Source of the DNA: Adineta steineri
Taxonomy: Eukaryota > Rotifera > Eurotatoria > Adinetida > Adinetidae
Length of the DNA stretch: 64,000 nt
Direction of reading: 5' to 3'
Assembly: GCA_905250115.1 (NCBI GenBank)
Contig: CAJNOI010000016.1
Coordinates: 303,980-367,979 of the forward strand
The translations under genes were made by a program, and so were the position numbers. Positions 36,117 to 44,720 of the stretch are shown here, piece by piece. Positions within the stretch are counted from its first letter, which is position 1; every line of letters begins with the position of its first letter. The notes below the pieces were generated by a model. It saw only the letters and a program-made list of their open reading frames with translations, was not told where the DNA came from and did not search any database.

Positions 36117-36280
36117 GTGTATCACAAATACTTTATTTTCGCATACACAGTCATTTTTATACTACTTTGCCAGTTTTCTTTTCTGCGCTATTATTCGAAC
36201 GCCTTTTTTTGACTAGTGTTTCATCTCTTATTAGTTCGCATAAATACAGTAAAATTTCTATTACTAAACACCTCTCATCG

Positions 36281-36350
36281 ACTGGGTGTAGGTGTGAGGG
36301 ACGGAGTAGGTTTAAGTATTATATTAAATTCTCATTCATACTCACACCTT
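36281..36350. repeat. Foldback with telomere-like arms (FB4)
   Basis: Left arm actgggtgtaggtgtgaggg pairs with right arm catactcacacctttct around an AT-rich loop. It lies 165 bp after the LIM-ART-TPR stop. Confidence 0.65.
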
Positions 36351-36544
36351 TCTAAAACTATTTCTTTATATAACAAACATTGTATGTATCAAAGCAATAT
36401 AATCTTTCCATTTGATTACAATCAATTTTGATTTTGTTTGATTTTGATTTTATTGTTTTTAGATTTCAAATTAATTTATCTTAAGCTGCAACGCCACCTA
36501 ATGAATCTCTTGAACAAAGACGAACCCATTCATAGCAGTTCTTC

Positions 36545-36690
36545 ATACCCCCATCCGCACCCGAAACCTGTTTTCTCGAGAAGTGATAAGCAGAACAGAA
36601 AAATTTTTGACTGTTGGATGTCTACCGAAGCATACATGGAGAAGAACGAATCCATTTTCTCAAGTAGTAGGATAGAGAAAAACATTGAGC
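36545..36690 (+). repeat. Partial extra copy of the SPRY-like upstream block
   Basis: Resembles 36795-36905 (cctnttttctcgagan...gagnagaacagaaaaat...gaagaacgaat...), the leader of the first SPRY-like gene, but has no following coding copy. It is a remnant of the tandem duplication. Confidence 0.6.
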
Positions 36691-36916
36691 TATTTTACGC
36701 AATCTCGATGGTGTTATGTCATGAAGAAAATGTGTTTTTTTCGTTCTTTTCAGAAAGTATGAAGAAAAAGAGTCCACCTCTCTTGGACTTTTTTTCAATG
36801 CCTATTTTTTCGAGACGCGACGAGCAGAACGGAAAAATAATTGACTGTTCGATGTGTATAAAGACATAGACGAAGAAAACGAATGTATTTTTTCGAGTAG
36901 CAGTACAAAAAACAGC

Positions 36917-37465
36917 ATGGCCTTTCAAGATGTATCGTCGACGAATCTTTTGACAGTCAACGAAGTCACCAATGAAAAGTTCGAAGAAGTCGATGCGGAA
37001 GGTGGAACACTGCTACTAGATAACAGACGGATATGCGAATCAGCAAAACATCGTATTCCTGGATTTGCTCAGGGTAGCGGCTCATATTCATCAGGTATTC
37101 ATCGTATTCGATTTAGAATACTTCGTGGCTTTTTATTTGTTGGCATTCGTTCACGAAATCTACCAGTTCAAGTGGATGATCATGGTGAAAACAGATCGTA
37201 TAATAAGAACAGTTGCACATGCGGTTGGTATAATAACGGTCCCAGCTGAGTTCATGGTAAATTTAAAAAAACACATTTGGAAGGGTCATTGAATGCTAAT
37301 GATATCTACGTATTGACATTGAACTGTGATGAACGGCGATTAAGTATAACGTTACCAAATGGTCCACAACACGATGAAATAGAAGTTGATCTTGTGCATA
37401 CACCTTTTCCTTGGCGTTTTTGTGTTATGCTTACTCGTATCGGTGGCTGCTTATCATTAGAATAA
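36917..37465 (+). pseudogene. SPRY-like gene copy 1, interrupted by a stop
   Basis: The 549-bp frame begins MAFQDVSSTNLLTV and has the same length as the two following copies. At 37247-37249 it reads TGA where copy 3 has CGA (GPS-stop-VHG against GPSRVHG), a single C-to-T change. The frame is otherwise intact to RIGGCLSLE. The pattern (SSGIHRIRFRI...FVGIRSRN...CGWYNNG...DIYVLTLNCDERRLSI...PFPWRFCV) resembles SPRY/B30.2-like beta-sandwich domains common in rotifer proteins; the assignment is by pattern only. It could be a recent pseudogene, an allele or a base error. A shorter truncated product of 110 residues is possible. Confidence 0.75.
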
Positions 37466-37598
37466 ACGCTCTGATAAAGAACGCAGAATCACTCGAAAAT
37501 TGGTCCACCTATATTTAAAAAAAAACTTAAAAAAACCATTTATTTTTGGAAGTCTTTTCTCCACTAATATAAATAAATCCGAGAGTGTCGCTGTGCCT

Positions 37599-37650
37599 AG
37601 GGTGTAGATGTAGGTATTATATTTATTTTTTAGTCAAACCCACACCCAAA
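37599..37650. repeat. Foldback with telomere-like arms (FB5)
   Basis: Left arm agggtgtagatgtaggta pairs with right arm caaacccacacccaaa. It lies after copy 1 of the array at the same relative place as FB7 after copy 2. Confidence 0.65.
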
Positions 37651-38059
37651 CTTGTACCATCTTATTTAATATCGTCGATTTACTTTACCTAATTTCATTC
37701 GCTTATTTCTTTTTGGAAGTTCATATTATTCAACATAAAAATACGACATCTTTTGCTGAATCTAGATCGATACCATTGCATCAGTTAACGTGTCTCTTTG
37801 TTAGACACAAATAAAATTCTATTCATTTATTCACCATTAATAATGCACATGAGGTTAAACGTGCAAATGTCTCAGAAATATTTATACCTCCACTAACATT
37901 CTATTTTAGATGAATATATATTGAAAATTTCGATTTGTAGTTATGATAGAATAGGAGAGTTTAAAATAACATCTTTCGAATATCACTAGCATTTGATTAG
38001 ATTCAATAAGGATAATTGCAACGCGTTTTGCTAGCTTTTGATTAATTCTTTATATTAAT

Positions 38060-38085
38060 CTCACACCCACACTCATCCTCCCATT
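38060..38085. repeat. Single C/A-rich foldback arm (FB6)
   Basis: ctcacacccacactcatcct matches the right arms of FB1-FB7 and lies just before the upstream block of copy 2; its left arm is absent or decayed. Confidence 0.5.
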
Positions 38086-38323
38086 GGTAACCGAGACACT
38101 GCTATCGAGTGTGCTATGTCATGAAAAAAATGTGCTTTTTTCGTTCTTTTTAAGAAGTGCGAAGAAAAAAGTCCATATCTCACGCATTTATTTTTATGCG
38201 ATGCCTATTTTATTAAGAAGTGAAGAGAAGAACAGAAAAATACTTGCCTGTTGGATGTGTGTATAAAGGCATAGACGAAGAAAAACGAATGTATTTTTTC
38301 GAGTAGCAGTACAAGAAGACAGC

Positions 38324-38872
38324 ATGGCCTTTCCAGATCTATCTTCAGCGAATCTTTTGACAGTCAACGAAGTTACCAACGAAAAGTTCGAGGTAGTTGA
38401 TGCTGAGGGTGGAACACTCTTACTAGATAACAGACGGATATGTGAATCAGCAAAACATCGTATTCCTGGATTTGCTCAGGGTAGTGGCTCATATTCATCA
38501 GGTATTCACCATATTCGATTTAAAATACTTCGTGGCTTTTTATTTGTTGGCATTCGTTCACGAAATCAACCAGTTCAAGTGGATTTCTCCGGTGAAAACA
38601 CCCAGTATCTTAACAGCAGCTGCATATGTGGTTGGTACAATAACAGACACAGTGTAGTTCATGGTACACCAAAAAAAACAGATCTGAAAATGTTTGCTAA
38701 TGCCAATGATATCTACGTGTTGACATTAAACTGTGATGAACGACGATTAAGTATAACATTACCAAATGGCCCACAACACGATGAAATAGAAGTTGATCTT
38801 CTTCGTACGCCTCTCCCCTGGCGTTTTTGTGTTATGCTTACTCGTCTCGGTGGTTGCTTATCATTAGAATAA
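38324..38872 (+). CDS. SPRY-like protein, array copy 2
   Basis: Intact single-exon frame of 182 residues (MAFPDLSSANLLTVNEVTN...), led by about 210 bp that are conserved before all three copies. N- and C-terminal parts are closest to copy 1, but the central segment (residues about 86-125, DFSGENTQYLNSSCICGW) differs from copies 1 and 3. The beta-sandwich (SPRY-like) reading rests on motif pattern; no catalytic residues are expected. SPRY domains bind peptides or proteins, so a recognition role is plausible but inferred. No signal peptide or membrane span. Confidence 0.75.
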   Translation: MAFPDLSSANLLTVNEVTNEKFEVVDAEGGTLLLDNRRICESAKHRIPGFAQGSGSYSSGIHHIRFKILRGFLFVGIRSRNQPVQVDFSGENTQYLNSSCICGWYNNRHSVVHGTPKKTDLKMFANANDIYVLTLNCDERRLSITLPNGPQHDEIEVDLLRTPLPWRFCVMLTRLGGCLSLE

Positions 38873-39150
38873 ACGCTCCGATAATGAACGTAGAATCACT
38901 CGACAATTGATCAACTTATAATTAAGTACAGGTGTTTGGAAAAAGAAAACTTGAAAAAACCAATTTGTTTTTAGAAAAGTCTTTTCTCTGCTAATATAAA
39001 CCAATCCAAGAGTGTCGATGTGACTATCTACTAGAGGGTGTGTGTCTGGGGTGGGATGTGAGGTTAAAAGGAAGAATCCATCAAGGACTTACAAACGGAT
39101 TCTGATTGCGCTTATTGAATCTTGCCACTTGCTGGTGAAATGAAAAGAAT

Positions 39151-39208
39151 GCTAGGTTGTGCGTGTGGATATCTTATTTATTTTTCAGTCAGACCCACAC
39201 CCTCTCGT
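39151..39208. repeat. Foldback with telomere-like arms (FB7)
   Basis: Left arm gctaggttgtgcgtgtgga pairs with right arm cagacccacaccctctcg. A further G/T-rich stretch agagggtgtgtgtctggggt lies at 39032-39060. The arrangement parallels FB5. Confidence 0.7.
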
Positions 39209-39445
39209 TGGTAGTCGGAACACTGCCATCGAGTGTGTTATATCATGAAAAAAATGTGCTTTTTTCGTTCTCCTTAAAAAGTGTGAAGAAAAAGAGTCCA
39301 TATTTCACGCATTTATTTTTTTGCAATGACTATTTTATCGAGAAGCGAAGAGAAGAACAGAAAAATACTTGCCTGTTGGATGTGTGTAGAAGCATAGAAG
39401 GAGAAGAACGAATGCATTTTATGGAGCGGCAGTACAGAAGACAGC

Positions 39446-39994
39446 ATGGCCTTTCAAGATCTACCTTCGGTAAATATTTTGACAGTGAACGACGCTACAA
39501 ATGAAAAGTTCGAAGAAATTGATGCTGATGGTGGAACACTCTTACTAGATAACAGACGGATATGTGAATCAGCAAAATATCGTATTCCTGGATTTGCTCA
39601 GGGTGGCGGATCATATTCATCAGGTATCCACCGTATTCGATTTAAAGTACTTCATGGCCATTTGTTTTTTGGCGTACGTTCACGAAATCTACCAGTTCAA
39701 GTGGATGATCATGGTGAAAATAGATCGTATAATAAGAACAGTTGCACATGCGGTTGGTACAATAACGGTCCAAGCCGAGTTCATGGTAAATTTAAAAAAA
39801 CACATTTGGAAGGGTCATCGAATGCTAATGACATCTACGTATTGACGCTGAACTGCGATGAACGGCGATTAAGTATCATATTTCCAAATGGTCCACAACA
39901 CGATGAAATGGAAGTTGATCTTGTTCGTTTGCCTTTCCCTTGGCGTTTCTGTGTTCAGCTAAATCGTCTTGGTGGTTGTTTATCATTAGAATAA
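39446..39994 (+). CDS. SPRY-like protein, array copy 3
   Basis: Intact single-exon frame of 182 residues (MAFQDLPSVNILTVNDATN...), the same length as copies 1 and 2. Its central segment (DDHGENRSYNKNSCTCGWYN) is identical to copy 1 while its ends diverge more (HGHLFFGVRSRN; VQLNRLGGC). Upstream leader and 3' flank (aagtcttttctctactaatataaa) are shared with the other copies, so the duplicated unit is larger than the gene. SPRY-like assignment by pattern, as for copy 2; function unknown. Confidence 0.75.
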   Translation: MAFQDLPSVNILTVNDATNEKFEEIDADGGTLLLDNRRICESAKYRIPGFAQGGGSYSSGIHRIRFKVLHGHLFFGVRSRNLPVQVDDHGENRSYNKNSCTCGWYNNGPSRVHGKFKKTHLEGSSNANDIYVLTLNCDERRLSIIFPNGPQHDEMEVDLVRLPFPWRFCVQLNRLGGCLSLE

Positions 39995-40865
39995 ATGCTC
40001 CGATAAAGAACTCAGAATCATTCCAAAAATTGGTCAGTCTATATTTAACTACATGTGTTTGGAAAAAAGCTTGCAAAAACAATTCATTTTTTTTTGGAAG
40101 TCTTTTCTCTACTAATATAAACAAATTCAAGAATGTTGGTGTGACTATCTACCATGATGGCGATTTTGACCTTGCTAAAGATTCTCATCAGATGGCAACA
40201 TTCTTAATTTAATTGAGACAAAACTCAGATTTACGTCAGAACGATCTAATGGTGTGGGTGTAACAGTATTCTATTCCTTTTACACCTACACCCTTGAGAT
40301 AGTGAAGATAGAACATGCACATATAGAAAAGAAAAAGTAGAGACACATACCAATCAACGGTTACTATACTACAGAAACGTCAGATTTTTACATTTATTCT
40401 GTGAATTTGACTTTCAGTCGTTTTAATGACGATGTCAAGTTAATTATATTATAAAAACTCATTGGACAACTGTTTCTTTGGCCATTTAAAAGAAGAAGAA
40501 AAAGTCAATAGCTAATACGGTGAATACCTGACGTTGTTTCATCTCACGAAACATCTGTTTTCATGAGACAGCTGTTTTAAAAAAGGAAAGTTCCCATCAT
40601 ACCAATAACGAATATATGCAAGGCAAGTATAGTGATAAAAAGCATATTTTTTTTCCAAGACTGTAATTATTTTTGAAAAATTGTGATCCTACTCGATAAT
40701 GTGTGCCGAATTCTATCTGAAGAATATGGCATGTTGAACATGATACATGATAAGCTCAAGTATAGATTATAGACAGAAAGAAGAAAACTACTTTTTATCG
40801 AAAGATTTTTCTGCTAACAGTACACGGCAGTTTCATTACCACCAAATATCGACTACACTTTAGAA
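39995..40865. other. Intergenic region with foldback before ART-TPR 3
   Basis: Holds the shared 3' flank of the SPRY-like unit, foldback FB8 and the ART-TPR 3 promoter side. No gene seen. Confidence 0.5.
40247..40297. repeat. Foldback with telomere-like arms (FB8)
   Basis: Left arm taatggtgtgggtgtaa and right arm ttacacctacacccttga are nearly perfect inverse complements around a 16-base loop, the cleanest member of the family. Confidence 0.85.
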
Positions 40866-42751
40866 ATGGCATCCACTAATGTTCCAATAGTGCCTTCTGT
40901 CTTCTCAGCATTAAGTACGAGCAACAATTTGGAAACATATTCTCTTATATGGGTTGATAGTTCGGTTCATTCAATTGAGAATCGTAATGCTCAGCAACAG
41001 CTTCGCTCGACTATTAATCATATACAAGTATTTGAAAATATCATCGAATGTGAGTCTTACATTCGTCAATCAGAACATGATCAGATTCTGTTGATTGTTA
41101 GTGGACAGCTGGGATCTGTCATTGTTCCACTTATTCATTCATTGAGACAAATCAATTCAATATATGTCTACTGTTTAAATTCAAGTAAACATAAAAGTTG
41201 GTCATCAAAATTCATCAAAATTCGATCAATAGTTACAGATTTAAATGAACTAATTGTGGAAATCAAAGTGGATCGAAAAAGAAGAGAGAAGTTGTTTGAT
41301 GAACCGTTACCTATCAGTATATTCAATTCTGTTTCCAACGAAGAACGTTCGTCAACGAATATCAATGGCGGCTTTCTTCATTTTCAACTTCTCGTTGATG
41401 GTCTACTTCGTCACCGATACAGTCAGACAAGTCGAGATGAGTTTTTACACCTATGCAAAGAGAAATATGGGGACAATGATTATGAGTTGTCCATACTACG
41501 GGAATTTGAACAATCTTATACTTCAGAAACAGCTATATATTGGTATACACGACATTCATTTTTGTATCGAATGCTCAATAAAGCTTTAAGAGTTCAGAAC
41601 GTCAATGTTCTGTTTCTGTTTCGATTCTTTATTCAAGATTTATATCAACAGCTCGAAAGACTACAACGTGAACAAAATCAAACATCAATTCATGTTTATC
41701 GAGGTCAACTTATATCAAAACAAGAACTATATGTTTTGAAAGAATCAAAAGGAAAATTGATATCAATGAATTCATTTCTATCGACAAGTCTTTCTCGACA
41801 AAAATCTCTTTCATTTATTTCATCTAACCATGATGATCTTTGTCCTGTTCTATTTGAAATCGATGTCGATCCTCGTTTATCTTACGAAGCGAAACCATTC
41901 GCCAATATTAGTTCCAAAAGTAAGTTCGTCGATGAACAAGAAATTCTATTTATGATTGCAACAATCTTTCGTCTTATTGATATTCGTCAACAGGATGAAA
42001 TTACTATTATTCAAATGGAACTATACAACAGAGCTTATGATAATGATATGAAAAGTCTTTTTAAATATATGCAAAAGGAGAGTGAAGGATACGATGAACG
42101 TCTTTCGCTTGGCCATATATTGCGTACTGCAGGAATGTATGATGACGCTGACCAATTCTATAACCGAATGTTGAATGAATTAGCAAACGATGATCCATTG
42201 ATGGCCGACCTTTGGGGTTCCATGGGACTTGTGAAAAAAGCAAAAGGAGAGATGGAGATCGGTTCTCAGTGGTTCAATGAGGCCTTAAAAAGATTTGAAC
42301 AAATAGGAGACCGGTATGGATTTGCAAAATGTCTACACAATCTGGCACAAATTCATCAAATGAAAGGAGAACTCCATCAAGCAATTAATAAATACAATGC
42401 AGCATTGAATATATATCAAGAATTGTTTGGTGAACAAGATGAGTCAGTTGCTCATTGCTGGAATAATTTGGGCGTAGCTTATTTCGAGGAACGCAATTTC
42501 ACTGAAGCAATTCGATGTTATATGGTTGCCTTGGATATTCGAAAAACCATTTTACCACACGCACACCATGATATTGCAATGACAGTTAACAACATGGGCA
42601 ATGTTTGTTTTGCTACTCATGAATATGATCAAGCGCTTCAATATTTTGAGCGAGCATTGGATATATATAAAATATCATTGCCATCCGAACATCCAACTAT
42701 TGCACAAACTTACCAGAATATGGGTCTAGCTTACTTAAAAAAGAAAGAGTA
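40866..42751 (+). CDS. ART-TPR protein 3, 3' end lost in assembly gap
   Basis: An intronless frame opens at ATG 40866 (MASTNVPIVPSVF) and runs 628 codons to the run of Ns. The shared N-terminal domain spans about 20-135 (with YSLIWVDSSVH, ILLIVSGQLG, INSIYVYC). The ART core has HVYRG (R279), FLSTS (304-308) and DEQEILF with E357/E359 as the ExE pair. Six or more kinesin-light-chain-like TPRs follow from about 420. The intact R-S-E triad suggests an active NAD+:protein ADP-ribosyltransferase; the target is unknown. The stop codon is not visible because of the gap, so total length is unknown. Same strand as the LIM-ART-TPR gene and the SPRY-like array. Confidence 0.9.
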
Positions 42752-42851
42752 NNNNNNNNNNNNNNNNNNNNNNNNNNNNNNNNNNNNNNNNNNNNNNNNN
42801 NNNNNNNNNNNNNNNNNNNNNNNNNNNNNNNNNNNNNNNNNNNNNNNNNNN
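42752..42851. other. Assembly gap (100 N)
   Basis: Exactly 100 Ns, the usual placeholder for a gap of unknown size. It cuts the TPR region of ART-TPR 3. Confidence 0.95.
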
Positions 42852-42920
42852 TGTAAAGTAACTTAAAGTAGTGCAAAGTAGCACAAAGTAGTGCAAAGTA
42901 GCATAAAGTGGCTCAAATTC
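42852..42920. repeat. 10-bp tandem repeat next to the gap
   Basis: About six units of the type (gtgc/gcac)aaagta start directly at the gap edge, with drift to gctcaaattc at the end. It probably continues into the gap and caused it. Confidence 0.8.
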
Positions 42921-43281
42921 ACTTGAAGTGCAAAAGTTTGCATTTTCCCCCTTGTGTTTCATTCTGTATTGGCTGTTTGGATGTAGTTTCAGCAGGATAG
43001 TTTCGATTTATTTTTGTTATATCCTGACCATGCATTCTTTTGTTCAACGAATCACTTGAACCTTCTCTTATATTATTCCAGTATTCATTACCATTACTCT
43101 CAACCGATTTTTCAGTAATCAAATTATGTTCACTACATTCTGCTTTTTTTGTTATTAATTTTGGACTAAAATATTTGAGTAACGTACCAGGAACACGTTT
43201 GAAAATTTCGACTGCTTTTTCATGAACTTCAGTCGGTAGTAAAGGCAAGAATTCGTTGAGTGTATATGATAAGAGAGCCAT
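42919..43281 (-). CDS. Hypothetical 120-residue protein (doubtful)
   Basis: Frame from an ATG (MALLSYTLNEFLPLLPTEVH) to a stop at the repeat edge. The first 45 residues look protein-like (EKAVEIFKRVPGTLLKYF), the rest is polar and low in structure. No family is recognised. It overlaps the end of the 10-bp repeat, which argues for chance or a truncated gene running toward the gap. Confidence 0.3.
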   Translation of the reverse strand: MALLSYTLNEFLPLLPTEVHEKAVEIFKRVPGTLLKYFSPKLITKKAECSEHNLITEKSVESNGNEYWNNIREGSSDSLNKRMHGQDITKINRNYPAETTSKQPIQNETQGGKCKLLHFK

Positions 43282-44720
43282 ATTGATTGATATCTGTTTC
43301 CAACTGTATTTGAAATCGCGAAATTAATCTAACTGTCTTGTTGGATACTTTGTAGTGTTCAGAATTCGTGTAATGTTTAATACTCCAATATAATTGTAAA
43401 GGTAAAAATATTGGATATACATATATAGAGGTGTAAGCCGATGACTCGATCGGCGGCGGCGGCGGCGGCGGCTTAAGGGGTCAAACAGACAGAAAAATGA
43501 ATTACCGTTAAAGTTGAATTAAGCGATATAATTGGCGCATTATCGTGATAAATCGTCTAAAAAAGATGGTTTATCTCGTAACACGTCATCGTATTGGTTA
43601 ATTCAGTCTGTCTGAGGCCTAACCGATCGTCTTACACCTCTATTCATATAGTATTTTCATCTTTTCTGCATATGTGATCGTATGGGATTTTTCCTTTCGT
43701 TATCTTAATGCGTTTTTCTTCTGTTTTTCGATTTATATTGATATGTATTATTTCCAAGTGATCAACAAAAGATTATCACTTAAGGATTTTTCCAAGAATA
43801 TGTTCTATTACAAAAGTTGGGAATAACGAAAGTATCCATTTCTTGTCCTATAACTACTTGCGTTTTCTTTTTAAATTTTTAAAAATGATTTACTTGTTCA
43901 AACTATATTCTAAATAGTTAGATTTTCATAATAGAAAAATAAAAGATATAAACTCACGGTATTTGGTGATCATGATCGACCTATACTAATAATAATAATA
44001 GATAAATCACAATACTTTCATCGAACTTTTAAAAAAATCTTCATAAATAAACCTAAATGATCAAAATATCAAAACTTAATTCTGATCTATAACTGAATTA
44101 ATAATCAACGTTTTAAAAAGTAAAAGAATGCTAACTTTTATAGTAAGCAAATAAATTAATATATTTAACTATAATAGATAAGAAAATACAACGAAATATT
44201 TTGTAAATAGCTTTGTTGAAAGGATTTATTGATAATTTTCTTCAAATGAAAATTATTCACAGATACGATTGTACATTACTTGAAGATCGTCTTATATATT
44301 TTGTTCTTTTCTCTCTTTTTTTGATAATACTTATTGACGTTATTTCTACCAGCATTTTAACTTTAAGTACAATAAGAGTTTGACTAATATTTATGCAAAT
44401 TATTTTGTCTTTCTGTAAGAAAATATCGTATTTTATCTAGTTAATATCATCATGTGATCAATGTTATTTTTCATAATACTACAGCAAAACAGACAATTTT
44501 ATAATCCGCTATTTGAACTTACGCTCATTTTACATTTAACAAAGTGCGATAATCTGAGAATAAACTTTATTCTTAGTGAAAATCATATTAATTATGCAAT
44601 ATAAAACCTTTTGAGTCACTCTTTAGAATGGATATAATTTGTTAGTTTAAAATGGTACGTTAATTAGTACATTGTTCGTATAAGTTTTTGCATTTCTAAG
44701 AGAATAATTCGTTAGATGAG
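43282..44720. other. Intergenic region, ART-TPR 3 to ARM-TIR-SAM
   Basis: AT-rich. Apart from the MITE at 43428-43640 no structure or gene seen. Confidence 0.55.
43428..43640. mobile_element. TA-flanked MITE (Tc1/mariner-like ends)
   Basis: A 213-bp element with terminal inverted repeats GAGGTGTAAG / CTTACACCTC, each next to a TA dinucleotide (43426-43427 and 43641-43642), the target-site pattern of Tc1/mariner elements. Subterminal cgatcgg / ccgatcg also pair. A (GGC)7 run lies at about 43451-43472. No coding capacity. Confidence 0.75.

Noticed and set aside
42852-42920. CRISPR-like array
   Set aside because: Simple 10-bp tandem repeat without spacers in a eukaryotic genome.
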